Source: Brachypodius melanocephalos (taxonomy: Eukaryota > Chordata > Aves > Passeriformes > Pycnonotidae). Taken from it: a stretch of 64,000 bases of DNA. Made by a program: the position numbers and the translations under genes. The notes under the pieces are model-generated. The model was not told the origin of the DNA, did not search any database, and saw only the letters and a program-made list of their open reading frames with translations. Numbering within the stretch: position 1 is the stretch's first letter; each line of letters opens with the position of its first letter. This document shows positions 13,166 to 24,614 of the stretch, in pieces. The stretch covers positions 8,489,316-8,553,315 of the forward strand of contig VZSR01000514.1 of assembly GCA_013398615.1 (NCBI GenBank), given 5' to 3'.

Positions 13166-14225
13166 TCAGTAATAATGAAGTTCAGTAATATAGACCTGAT
13201 TTAATTAATACAAAATTGTAAAATTAACACACTTCCTGTGCCATTTCAGGATCTTTGCAGAAGAACCTGGTTCTCCATTTCAATATGAGTTTGATTTGCT
13301 GTAAAGGGAAGTCACATTTGACATTTAGGAACTGAAGTGCTTATAGCATTCATTACATTTCCCTGATATATTAATGAAATGCATAAACACAAACTGTTCT
13401 TCAACAAAAAAAAAGAAACCAAACCTACCTTTCAGTTTTCATAAAAACCATTTGATTTTCTCATAAACAGTATATATGAATTTCTATGCCACTTTGACAT
13501 CCCTCTCCATAAGTCAGAATATCCTCAGGACAAATATGGTTCTGCTGATAAGCATTTGGCTCTTGGCTTCATTTGTGTTCTACAGTACTCTGGATGGGCA
13601 AGTCAAAACCCTGGCTGCTTGTCTATGACCTTTGCATTCTCCTTTAAATTCCATGCATTTGCAAGAGATGATGGAAGAGCTGATAGTTTATCAGCCACGA
13701 TAATTAGATTAGATACATTTTTGATTGTAAAAATAGTCTTGTAATGGATTTTTTTTTCTCCACAGCTTCTATCTCCAACGCTTTCAGCAGTGCTCTGAAG
13801 ATTTTTAAAAGTCTGTGTCCAGGAAGCACTTTGTCTCCTTCAGCTGACAAACTTTTTTTGGGGGGAGAGGAAATTCAGTTTCTCTTCTCTCTGTGCTGTC
13901 AGCTCCCAGAACATGAAGTGTCTTCTCCTCTTTGCTGTCAGGGCTGGAGAGGGCTCAGCTGTCCCCTCCAGCCCCCTCACACCCCCTGAGCACTCCTGCT
14001 GCTGCAGCCACAGCCAGGCTGATGCTCTCACGTGCCAGTTTGGGCTCTGTTGAATGCTCAGCTTCAACTGCCCTTGGTCCAAGGTGCCATTGCTGGAGAT
14101 TAAACAAAATAGGAGAAATGATGGCATCTTGCTGGAAATTTGAGCACTCAGCAGTCAGGCACCGACCCCCAAGCAAACACTGCATTTGACCTGAGACCTT
14201 GGAAGAGGCTTCCAAAACTGAGTGA
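13166..14225. other. Intergenic, no gene seen
   Basis: AT-rich sequence. A cluster of GATA-type and TAAT-type motifs lies at about 13,675-13,725. No coding sequence is supported. Confidence 0.45.
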
Positions 14226-14650
14226 TAGCACTGGGATTGTGGGTGTGTAGTTTGAATAGAAATGTATGATATCACATGGTGGAAAACTTAGATTTTAATG
14301 CTTTAGAATATAATAATATATATTAAAAGCAAGATAGAGGTTTTAGGGCAGAAGCTAAGCCCTTCTTTTTCACCTTCTTCTTAGTGGGTCTGGGCGGTAT
14401 TTTGTAATTGGATAGAATAGTCCACATTGTGGGCCACNNNNNNNNNNNNNNNNNNNNNNNNNNNNNNNNNNNNNNNNNNNNNNNNNNNNNNNNNNNNNNN
14501 NNNNNNNNNNNNNNNNNNNNNNNNNNNNNNNNNNNNNGGCTCCATTTTTAGTTTGTTAGCTTGAAGTGCTGTAGAACTCTCGGCTTGTGGAACTGTAATA
14601 GAGATAAGAATTAATAAACATCTGAGTCCAAACATGAAATACCATCTTGA
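14226..14650 (+). mobile_element. Probable ERV LTR interrupted by the assembly gap
   Basis: Left of the gap the sequence has GGTGGAAAACTTAGATTTTA, AGGGCAGAAGCTAAGCCCTT and GTGGGTCTGGGCGGTATTTT. Right of it are CTGTAGAACTCTCGGCTTGT and an AATAAA at 14613-14618 followed by CATCTGAGTCC. This looks like the U3 and the R/U5 of a passerine LTR in + orientation, recognised from memory. The gap may hide the rest of the LTR or a whole provirus. No viral gene is visible. Confidence 0.5.
14438..14537. other. Assembly gap of exactly 100 N
   Basis: One hundred consecutive N, the usual placeholder for a gap of unknown size. It falls inside the LTR-like segment. Confidence 1.
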
Positions 14651-17600
14651 GCATTTAATCCCAGCCCTGGTAAAAGGAAGATAAAATGCAACACCTCCCT
14701 TTTGAGAAGGGAGACACCAGAGAAAGTTCTTCTCCCACAGGCACACCTAACATCAGTGCTGGGGCCTCTGTGCAGACCCCAGGCTGAAGCTCTTCTTCCA
14801 TGACTTGTGTTTGCATCCTCCACTGAAACCTAACCCAGCCATGTCAGTCCCACCAGCTGCTTCCAATCTTCTGAACAGGATTGCTCTGTGCTATAAACTC
14901 CAGCTTTCCAAACACAAGCATCATCTGTTAAGCCAAAAGCTTTAGATGGGATTCCTGAACACTGGGCTGGGAGTCCAAGCAGCAAAGGGCATATCTTCCC
15001 TGTGTCAGCAGACACCTCATGTATTTTTAGTACTGTCAGAAATAAACCACTCCTTGATATTCCAGAGCAGGGTGGGGAAAGTCTTCTAGAAGTGGTGGTG
15101 AAGCTAATATTTTAAAAGACCCTTCTGAGAACTTGCCAGCCTCCTGGGGGAGCTTGTCAACATCTCCCATGTTAAATGAAAGCCACTTTAAAATCCACAG
15201 GGGCTTTAAAGAAAAGCTGGAACATATCAAAGCTGCTGGGATGGCAAGCTTTATAACGTGCACGATACATCAACACTTACAGACAGTAAATCCTCCCGAG
15301 CCCCAGGGGAGATCACAGCCCCCCAGAGCAAGCCTTTCCTAATGTATCTCTCAAATGAACTGCTAATCTCCTCTCTAAATTTGACAGCTGTCCTGCATGC
15401 ACTCAAACCCCTCTGTGCTCAAATCCTTCTATCGTTCTTGTTAAGTCACTTGTTAGATTATTTTTGCTTTAATGCAAAGAAAGAAATCTTTCCTCCAACC
15501 CCAAACAAAGGCCTCACTCACCTGCAGTTGGCACATCCACAGATTTCAGACATACATGTGTGTGTGTCTGTGTATTCCCAGGAGCAATCTTGGACTTTAC
15601 AAATTCCTGTGGCCAGTGGGAGCTCCCACACCAGTCCCCCAAGCAGATTTCTCAGACCCCAGCAGATCTGATGGCTTCCTGTGCCCAGATCAGCTCCAAT
15701 TTCTGACGGGGTTACTCACTGCTCTGAGGGAGCAGAAAACTTACCCCTTGGCTGGGCAGAATTCGGCCCGTGGTGTTGAATTCACAGTGCCAGCAGCTAT
15801 TTGTCACTTCTGCTCCAGATGAGAGTTTGCCAGGGTTGCTGTGCAGCCTTCCCACAAGAACTCACATGAGACACCACCAAGACTGCTGTGGTCTTATACT
15901 GCCCAAGCCGTGACAAGGGTTGCCTAAAGGGTAGTTTGGCACAATCAGAAATAATCCCAACTTCCAGCTGAGGACAAAGCAGTGGATTTTCATGCAGTTC
16001 TCAGCGTTTCAAATAAAGAACATTTCAAAGCACATCAAAACACCAATCCTTCCTAGAAGCAGCTACTTGTCCATTCGCTCTTCTTGACCACGTATTTTGT
16101 TTACTGCTTGAAACTGATGAAGAATTTCACCAAAACATTGATTCATTCCAGTGTCAACAGTGGGATTCTCTGCTCCTGCGCCAGCACTGTGGCTGGGTGA
16201 CCCTGATCAGCTGGCATGAGGTTGGTGCAACTCCAACAATGCCTGGCAGCTCTGCAGGGACCTGAGTGGAGCTGTTGAGTATTTGCTCAACACCTGGAAT
16301 ATGCAGGTCCATGGGCAAAAGTCTGGGCAAAGAAAGCAACGAAATAACTCCTGCAACATACCTCAAACACTTGGATTGCCGAGGCACGTGAGCTCTGCTG
16401 AGCTGTTGGTCAAATAGAGGATGCTGTTACTGCACTGCTGGTGACAGGTGTGTATCCCTTACAATATTTTCCCAGTGAGGATTTTTTTTTATGCTGCTCC
16501 AGGTTCTTCATCACTCCCTGCAGTGGCAGTGAGGGGAACAGGGCCATTTTCCTCTCTGCCTGTAGCTACACACACTGCTCCAGCAGGGATGTGAAATTAT
16601 TCACCCTGCCTCTTAAAATGTCCACAGAAGATGAGATACAACAATTGCTCCAGGAAGTGATGCTCAACCACTCTGACCGATCACCTTGTGCCCTGTCACC
16701 CATCTGTTACCTCTGCCATTCCCTGCCGGCTCCAGGGCAAATCAGGCCCTGAAACACTCTGCTGAAGAGGGCAAAAGTCTGTCACACAACTGCATCTCAG
16801 AGATGAGCTCTGGGCTGAGCCTGACACCCCATAACTGTGAAATGTCCCTGTGCTGTGGTCACCAAGTGCAGAACCGTGTTCCACACAAACATGGTCTGCA
16901 GCAGGACTTCCTTTGCAAATGTTTTCAGGACTGAAATGAGTCTCATTTTCCAACCAGAGGATTCATGCTCTGAAACACTGCTTCCAGCCAGCTCTGCTCC
17001 CTGCAGCCATGCTTATTGTTCCCTGGTCCTTGTTACACCCACTTCCCAGGCACTTCATGAGGCTGGGGAGGCGGATCCACCTCGTGGTGCCGGAAGGCAG
17101 CGCCTGGGGAGGCATTCCTGACACCTGAGCTTATGAAACCTGCCGATTTCAGATGCAAACAAAACACATTGGGAAGCTGCTTTACCTGCCAGAAGAGCAT
17201 CTGTTAGACTGACAAATCAGGGCTGTGCACAGGGGAGACAGATTTACTTCTGGCAAAACTCCACCCACCCTGCTCAACCCAGCAGCTCTCACCAGAGGCT
17301 GGAAATTAATAGGATCTTTGCATTGTCAACTCTTCTTGCCCAAATAGAAAAGCACACCTGATGCTTCCCAAAGGAGGATCTGCTTTCTGGGTGGCCTGAC
17401 TGGAGGAGAACCATCAGGGGCAGCAAAGGGTATTTGCATCTCCCCATTGTCCCTTGTCCTGCAGCAGGGCAGCTGCCCTGCAAGGGCTGACCAGAGGGGT
17501 GAGGGCTGGGCCCCCAAAACCTGGGCTCACCAGGCCCAACAGGTGAGTGCTGTGGGACACTGCTGCCTGTCCTGCTGTCTGTCCTGCTGTCTGTCCTGCT

Positions 17601-17929
17601 GCCCAGGTGCCTCTGCACCCACCCACTGCACACAGAGCTCTCACAGGCACAGCGTACACCAGGCCCGTCCCTTTCTAGGGCTGAATATTCCAGACTGGCT
17701 CCCCATACCTGAGCAGCACTCCAGTGAGGACACGTAGCTCACCTGAGACCCCAGCCAAACCTTCTCTAATTCAATTAATTAAAAGCCATTTCTAACAGGG
17801 GTGCAAAGAAGACATCCCCTCTGCCCCACACAACTTATTAGCACCAATTGGAAGGCACCTGCTGCCCTCTATGAGCTTCCTAGGCTCATTGGAGCCTCTT
17901 CCTACTTGTACAGCGCTAAACTTGTTCTG
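14651..17929. other. Intergenic upstream flank of NANOS1
   Basis: No gene was recognised. A 12-bp tandem repeat lies at 17567-17600. The sequence becomes CpG-rich from about 17,930. Confidence 0.5.
17567..17600 (+). repeat. 12-bp tandem repeat, nearly three copies
   Basis: The unit CTGTCCTGCTGT starts at 17567, 17579 and 17591, the last copy being cut short at 10 bases (the first copy begins with C preceded by TGCTGC). Confidence 0.9.
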
Positions 17930-18120
17930 TCTCCGCATCGCTCTGCTGCGGGTGGAGACTCCTCCCTGTCAGTGCCGGGACGCTCGGAGCGGCACCGCTC
18001 CTCGCCGCCGGGCCTGTGCCCTGCAGGGTTCGGCTCACACGGGCTGCTCCCGGAGCGTCCTGCGGCTCCGCTCCCGATCTCCATCCTGATCCTGGCCCCG
18101 CTCCCCCTTCTGGTCCTGAT

Positions 18121-18208
18121 CCCGATCCCGATCCCGATCCCGATCCCGATCCCGATCCCGATCCCGATCCCGATCCCGATCCCGATCCCGATCCCGATCC
18201 CGATCCCG
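18121..18208 (+). repeat. Perfect (CCCGAT)14 hexanucleotide tandem repeat upstream of NANOS1
   Basis: Fourteen uninterrupted CCCGAT units run from 18121 to 18204, followed by a partial CCCG. A degenerate unit (CCTGAT) precedes them. Each unit has one CpG. The tract creates long spurious Asp-Pro and Gly-Ser/Ile-Gly reading frames in several frames. It lies about 240 bp before the NANOS1 ATG, in the promoter or 5' UTR region. Confidence 0.97.
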
Positions 18209-18264
18209 CCGCACCTGAGGGACCGGAGCTCACCGCGATCGCGGCAGAGCCACACCCCCGCCGC

Positions 18265-18345
18265 AGCTCAGCCAATGATCGTAGAGGGGCTCTGCCCGAC
18301 AACCAATGGGAGCGCAGCGGCCGCGCCCCCGCCCCCTACTTGAGG
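18265..18345 (+). promoter_or_regulatory. NANOS1: Probable NANOS1 core promoter: two CCAAT boxes and a GC box
   Basis: Two CCAAT pentamers on the sense strand (18272-18276 and 18303-18307) sit about 31 bp apart. They are followed by a C-rich GC-box-like stretch (about 18323-18336). All lie 110-180 bp before the NANOS1 start codon. No TATA box is seen. The arrangement suggests an NF-Y plus Sp1-type CpG-island promoter. The transcription start is not determined. Confidence 0.5.
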
Positions 18346-18449
18346 CGCTCCGCGCGGCCGCGCGCTCGCAGAGGCGGCGGCGGGAGCGGCGAGCCCGGAG
18401 CGGCCGAGGGGCGCTGCCCCGTACCGCGCTCGAGGGAGGGGTCGCTCCC

Positions 18450-18686
18450 ATGGAGGCATTCCCGGGCACCAAGCTGGAGCAGCACCGGCACCTCCCGCCC
18501 ATGGAGTGCCTACCGAGCGCCCGCTACGGGGCCCGGAGCCACAGCGCCTGCGGGAATGTCTTCAACTCCTGGAACGACTACCTGGGGCTGGCCACGCTCA
18601 TCACCAAGGCCGTGCGGCCAGGCAAGGGCTTCGGCGCCGAGCCCCCTTCGGTGGTGGTAGCGGCCGCCGTGCCGCCGGCCGAGGAG

Positions 18687-18720
<34 letters not shown>

Positions 18721-19229
18721 CGGCGGGGCCGTACTTCGAGGGCGCGCTGGACTTGCACGACCTGGACCTGTGCGGGCATCACCATCACCACCACCACGGC
18801 GAGGGGCTGCTGGAGGAGCGCTTCGCCGACTTCAGCCCCTTTCCCGGGCGCGGCGGCCCCGCCGCCGTGGTGTTCGACTGCTCGGGGGAGCACCCGGGCC
18901 GGGAGGGCTCTGCCCACGCCTGGGGCGGCGTGGTGGTGGCGGGGCGGCTGCCGGCGCACCCGCGGGCCGCCTCCCGCCTGCTCAAGCCCGAGCTGCAGGT
19001 CTGCGTCTTCTGCCGGAACAACAAGGAGGCGGTGGCCCTCTACACCACGCACATCCTCAAAGGACCCGACGGCCGCGTCCTGTGCCCGGTGCTGCGGCGC
19101 TACACCTGCCCCCTCTGCGGCGCCAGCGGCGACAATGCCCACACCATCAAGTACTGCCCCCTCTCCAAAGTGCCGGCGGCCCGGCAGCTCCGGCACGCCC
19201 GGACCGCCCTGGGCAGGAAGGGCCGCTAG
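18450..19229 (+). CDS. NANOS1: Nanos homolog 1, RNA-binding zinc-finger translational repressor
   Basis: Single-exon gene of 259 codons plus stop TAG. Nanos proteins act in the cytoplasm with Pumilio and recruit the CCR4-NOT deadenylase to repress mRNAs. The tandem CCHC zinc fingers are intact: C185, C188, H201, C212 (spacing 2-12-10) and C220, C223, H231, C236 (spacing 2-7-4). The N-terminal NOT1-interacting motif is visible at about residues 38-51 (FNSWNDYLGLATLI). Between them lies a low-complexity region with 13 consecutive Glu (78-90) and 7 consecutive His (110-116). The start was chosen because MEAFP matches the N-terminus of mammalian NANOS1 as I recall it. The frame stays open upstream to an ATG at 18306, which would add 48 Arg-rich residues, but nothing there resembles the family. 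The gene lies in a strong CpG island and is convergent with EIF3A. Confidence 0.96.
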
Positions 19230-21600
19230 CGGCCGGGACCCCCGCAGCGGCCGGGACCCCCGGGGCTCGCCCCGCTGCCCCCCACGCTGACACTGCCCCG
19301 GTCCCGGGGCGGCCGCTGCGCGCTGGAACGCGCGGAGCCCGGCGCCGGGCCCGGGGACCGCGAGGCGGAGATGCGCTGTGTTTGTTTATTGTAAGAAAAA
19401 AAATATATCTATATGTGATTTTTACGGAGACGGCGAGATGTGACTGGGTGGGTGTGCGCGGGGGGGTCCCAGGGTTAAACCCACGGCCGGGGAGGTGGCG
19501 AGGGGTCCCCGGGGCGAGCGGGGCAGCGCCGCCTCCTGCCGCCCGCCGGGCCCGTCCCGAGCGCTCCGAGCCGGCGAGAATCGGGCGGGAGAGCTGTTCT
19601 TCATTGCCAGTTAATAGCAGGGTGTTTAATTAGGGTACAACACTCCGCCTTTCAGTCTTTAAAGCAAACATCCGAGCGGTTTCCTCTGCCGGCTTTAAAA
19701 ATGGTGAGCAAATCTCAATCAAGCCTGCCCTCGGTAATTAACAGCCGCTTCCCGAAATCGCAGCATCCCAGCGGTCACCGTTCCTCTCGTGGGCACCGAT
19801 GGCGCTGGTCTCGTGGGTCCTCTCGTGTCCAATACTCAGCTTTAGGGAAGGTCTGAGAGGCGAAAGCATCCAAGTTCTTGTTTGAAAACGTGATGACTCT
19901 GGGGCATAGTGCAAACGGAGCACTTTCTGCTGACAGAAAGGCAGTAAGAATGGCAATCGAGCAGGCTGTGATGTAGATGTGTTTGTGGTGGAGAATGGGG
20001 AAAGCCTGATGGAAAGAGACCGGGACAAAGCAGAAAGCTGTGACCGTAGGAGAATGGAAGAAAGGGAGCTTGTTTATTTTGAAGAGTTCAGAGAATGTGG
20101 CTTTAACTCTTTGCAAGTAAAAGAGATCTACCCATGTGGATAGCAAATATCCTCAACACTACACAGACTGTACAAAGCATAAGAATTAGTCTGAAGTCCT
20201 GGACCACTCTGGGTGATGGCAGTTCCTTGGTACTGAATATCAGCCAGGGCGTTATCACTTCTAATCCCCAACAGAAAAGAAATTACTTTGGTTTGTTTTT
20301 TTTGTTTTGGGTATTTTTTGGGGTTTTGTTTTTTGTTAACCTGAGGTAGGACAAGGAGCAGCAGCAGTTTGGAGTTTAAGAGTACTCTGGAGCAGAAAGA
20401 TGGGTGCTGGAGCTTTCAATGCAGAAGGTGACACTGCTGTGCAGTGACACCTGGGATGTGGAGGGGTGCTCTGTCCACAGGGGTTGGCCTGACAAGAGCA
20501 GGGAGGTGAAGAGAGCCTTGTGGAGGAACTGCTAGGACATCACCAGGAAGAGAAAGGAGATGGGTCCTGACAGAAAAAGGGAACTAGGAAAGTGAGGAGT
20601 AATCCACAGTGGTGTGGTTTCCTTTTGAAAAGCTGCTCAGCAGGGTGGCACATGGGGTCAGGAGGGCAGGACAGTTAAGAATGGAGTCAAAACCTGTGTG
20701 GGATGGGCTGGGGATGAGGACCCAGCATTCATTATTCATCACTGCTGTTGACTCCCAGCCACAGCAGTTAGGAGGGAGAAAGTGATTTTGTGTGGAAGTG
20801 TTCCCTTAAATCTCCATCAGATGGCTCCAAAGCTGGTGTCAGGTCTAATTACCAAATGCAGTGGGGCTTGCATTAAATAATATTCAGTGGCTGCAGCTAC
20901 CTTGTGCCAGCCTCCTCTCCTTGTGCTAAATACATTACATTTTGTCTCTTGCTCTATGGGGAGTGTACCACAGGCTCTTCTAAGCTGTTAAAGTTGGATG
21001 TGTTTGGTTTTGTGATTCCTGGTCCACACAGATTTAATCTGTGTCCACCACACATCAGAATCGAGCTCAAGTGTCACGCTGTGGGAAGAGATTTCTTCTG
21101 TACTTTTGTTACCTCCTTGTGGGAAGTTTGAAGATCCCTATATACATTTTAATGCAGTTAACTGTTAATAGACACAAAAGCAAGAAAGATCAAAGAAAAT
21201 CTGTCTTGGGTGTTTTCTGAGGGTTAACTGGCTGGGCTGGATTGGAGGTGTTTGCCATGTCCCTGCCCCACCTCTCTGGCCTTTACATAAAGCTGCTGTG
21301 CAGTACCAGCCCTATAGCAACGCCTGGAAATCCCTCAGGATAACAGCAGATGCTGTGTCTTGGATGGCACTGGCCTTCTGCAGAGCCTGTGTAAGAGGAA
21401 AGCTTCTATCCATGGCCTGTGCTGCTGCCTGTTGCTCCTGGTTCTGTTCTCCAAGCACCTGCAGCTCTGCTCTGGAAAGGCCAAGAGCTGCCTATTGTTG
21501 CTGCTACCCAGCCATTAGGCATTTCTTCAAAGGCTTAACAGGTAAAGTGGAAGAGTAACAGCTTCAAGACTAGTGGGGGAGGTAAAAAAAAAATAAACCC
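19230..21600 (+). other. NANOS1 3' UTR and downstream flank
   Basis: No further coding sequence follows the NANOS1 stop. No AATAAA is seen close to the stop. The first clear candidate on the + strand is at about 21592-21597, which would give a 3' UTR of about 2.4 kb. Long 3' UTRs are usual for vertebrate NANOS1, but this end is an inference. A T/G-rich low-complexity run lies at 20290-20338. Confidence 0.4.
20290..20338 (+). repeat. T/G-rich low-complexity run
   Basis: Alternating T runs and G runs of 2 to 4 bases over about 49 bp, possibly inside the NANOS1 3' UTR. Confidence 0.85.
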
Positions 21601-23924
21601 CAGACTATTGCAGAAAGATGACAGATTCAGCAAAAGACAGCCTGACAGCAAGGCTCTTCAGATACCTTATGTAATCATTCAACAGGACAATTTGTCCTTT
21701 AAAGATTTACAAGGGTGACTCTAACAAAGGCTAAACCTCAAAGGATTTTTGGATTGGGTTTTTTTTTAAGAAAGCTCCTGTGATTTCTGGTGCACCAGCA
21801 CACTCCTTGTGGCACTGAGTGAGCAGGAGCATGCTTGTTTTGGTCACTCTGAAAAGGTTATTAAAATAGACAGTGTTTGTGTTGCTGCTTTGATTCCTTA
21901 AATACAGGGAACTGTTTGCTTTAGTAATTTAAATTGTAAGAACAGCAAAGAGCTTAATCTGCCCAGGTTGGAGCTGTATTATGTTCCACAGAAGAGGTCT
22001 ATGAAATGCAAGATATTATTTTCACTCCCCTATGGGCATCTGCAAATCAAAATATTGTGGTCACCTGTTTGAACATGTGCATGTAAGTCATGGAATCTTT
22101 TCTATAGTGATAGTCTGGCAAGAGGAGTGAACACAATATTGGATAATCATCCTTAGCTGGTACCAGCCTTGGCAAAAAGCAAGCTACTTCTAATTAGAAA
22201 TTACTTTCAGATGTATAGATGATTTTATTCAGCTGAAGTCAGGTAAGTCTGTGCCCATCTTTAGTGGAAATTATGTTTGGGCAGGTTGCTGTCAGTCTGC
22301 TGATCAGTGCCTCAGGTTAGATGCCATAGGACCAAACCACAATGGCTATAAAATGTCTTTTTTTCCTTTTTTTTTTTTTTTTTTTTAATACGTGCAAGTT
22401 TGACCCACCAGATATATAGATTAATTTTTAGTGGAGATGAGTTGCTAAGAGTTGCATCGGGAAGAAGATATAATTCTAAAATGCCCGTTGTCTAGACAAA
22501 ACAAGTGATACACTAAAAATGGAAGAAAGTTTAGCAAAGAGAGATAAAGAGCTAACAGAGAAAGGGCTAACAGAGCTTAAAGTACAGCAAGGGAGGTTTT
22601 GATTAGCAAAATGCAGTGGAATAGTTTTTAGAATCTCCATCCTACTGTAATGAAGTGCATTAATTTTATTTAAGAGGAGGACCAGACAAAGTGTAGATCA
22701 TTCCAGCTGGTACTGCCATGGCAGAAAAGGAAGGATTGGGTGTTTTTGTTACACCACTCGAGTGCCTACTTGCAATGCTGCAGTAAAGCACAGGATGGGC
22801 CCTAGTGCCTGAATAACAGGTAAATTTGGGATCTTGCATTTCACTGACCTAATGCCTTCCCTTTGTAGGCTGCACCATTCAGCAGTACCCTTTAGCCACA
22901 GCAGGAAAACTTGCTTACATGCAGCAGTTCCTGCCAGTGACAGCAGCCCAAAGACAGTAAAACAACCAATGATGTGTTTCATTTACAGCAAGACAAGCCT
23001 TCTCTTGCTGTCTCAGATGCCTCCTGGCTGCCCACCAGCCTACCCCAACATCCTCCTGGCCCTCCTCATGGCCTCACTGAGGTCACCAAAGTCACCACAG
23101 GTCCTGGGCTACAGCTGTGACTGTGCCCAGGCAGAAGTAACACCACTGCACCCTGCCAGTTCCCATAAATATGGATTTTGTAAAAAAAAATTAGTTTTTA
23201 TAGGTAAAGCACTCTAGAAAAAGCTTAAATATAATGCAAATTATGCCCTCCTTCTGCTGAGGACCCTGGTGACCCAGTCATGGCTGGGTCAGTGTCTGGA
23301 CTGCTCCTGGAGCAGGAAGGAAACAGCACTTTTCATACCTGACACTGCCTTGCTGGAGATTTATTTTAACCCAGCAACATTTGCACCCATTCAAACAGCA
23401 GCAGCTGTAAGTTCTGCCTTCTAAATGCAGCCTGTGACAGTTTGTATTCTTCTAAGGTTCACTGAAAATTTTAGCTGTTTAATGGAACGTGACTCAAACA
23501 AGGCAAAGATTGACATAAAACTTATTTGGCTTCATCAACATTTTCAGGTAACCAAATTTTGTGCTCATGTCTAATGACGGCAGGAGATGGAGGTTTGAGC
23601 TGGTGGATTTAGTCAGCAGAGGTTTTTGATCACTGTCAGTATTGTGTCTGAACAGATCAAGCAATAAAATAAACACAGTGGCATGCCTGCAAAGCTCACT
23701 TCTCCCCAGCCTCTTCTCAAGCTGCCCAGTCCTGAGAATGCAACACTCATTAACAACATTACCACAACCTCAAATAATGCAAATTAATTACAGAGATTGG
23801 GAAACGGCTTTAGCTGGTGCAAGGATGACTAACACTCATCCCTGTGTGAAAATGTCTTTGTGTGGATACAATTAAAACTATGTAACTGAAGGTATAATCA
23901 CTATTTACATATTACAAGGCTGGA

Positions 23925-24535
23925 GAAAGGCAAGTGTGCTGTCGTTGATAAAAGGTGGAAAGGACCATCTGAGAAAGCACAGGCCAGATGGTATCACATC
24001 AGTCCCTGGGAAAATCAGAGGAAGTCCTATCAGAACATCTTTTTTGGGACATGGAGAAGACAACTGGGAACAGCCAGAATGGAATTACTGAGGGTAAACC
24101 ATGCCTGGCTCACCTGCCTTCTATAATAAAGTATCTTTGTGGACGAGGGAAAGAGCACTGGCTGTTCTTCATCTCAGCTTTAACAAGGCTCTCAGCACTG
24201 TCTCACACACCATTCTTGCACCCAGCTCAGGATGCTACAGCCCATATAACAAAGAGGGCAGAAAGACGGGCTGGATATCCAGGCTCAGCACTGGGGGCTG
24301 GAATCATCCTCTGCCCTGGCAGCAGCCACAGGATGACACTGGAGTGGGAGTTCCATTGCCCCCATACAAGGACTTGGCCAAATTTGAGTTGAGTTCAGCA
24401 GAGGGCCAAGAGTGTTCAGGGGCTGGAGCACACACCTGGGAGGAAAGGTTGAGGGGACAGGGTTTGTTCAGCCTGGAAAAAGGAAAGGTTTTAGAGGAGA
24501 CCTCACAGCAGCCACCCATTTCTTACTAGGAAGCT
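23925..24535 (+). mobile_element. CR1 LINE fragment including a decayed reverse transcriptase piece
   Basis: One frame reads FNKALSTVSHTIL at about 24,177-24,215, corresponding to the CR1 reverse transcriptase motif of the FSKAFDTVSH type. Downstream are blocks of the CR1 3' region (GTTTGTTCAGCCTGGAAAAA and GAGGAGACCTCACAGCAG). The frame is broken and much of the reverse transcriptase C-terminus is missing. Confidence 0.8.
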
Positions 24536-24614
24536 ATCTGGAAAATTCCAGCTTTCCACAGTAGCACACAGTGAGCAAAAAGACACAGGGTAGAAGCCAA
24601 AAGAGAATTTAAAC

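Larger units (their letters stand above)
17930..19600. other. CpG island covering the NANOS1 promoter and coding region
   Basis: The stretch is visibly GC-rich and dense in CG dinucleotides compared with the AT-rich flanks. It begins near the TCCGCATCGC sequence at about 17,930 and fades after about 19,600. It includes the hexamer repeat, the promoter boxes and the whole NANOS1 reading frame. Limits are by eye. Confidence 0.8.

Noticed and set aside
17801..18660. Frames encoding Asp-Pro, Ile-Pro and Gly-Ser/Gly-Ile dipeptide runs
   Set aside because: They are produced by the CCCGAT tandem repeat read in different frames and strands. No conserved protein flanks them.
24101..24529. 142-codon open frame resembling reverse transcriptase
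   Set aside because: It is a decayed CR1 fragment and not a host gene; only a short motif of the reverse transcriptase is left.
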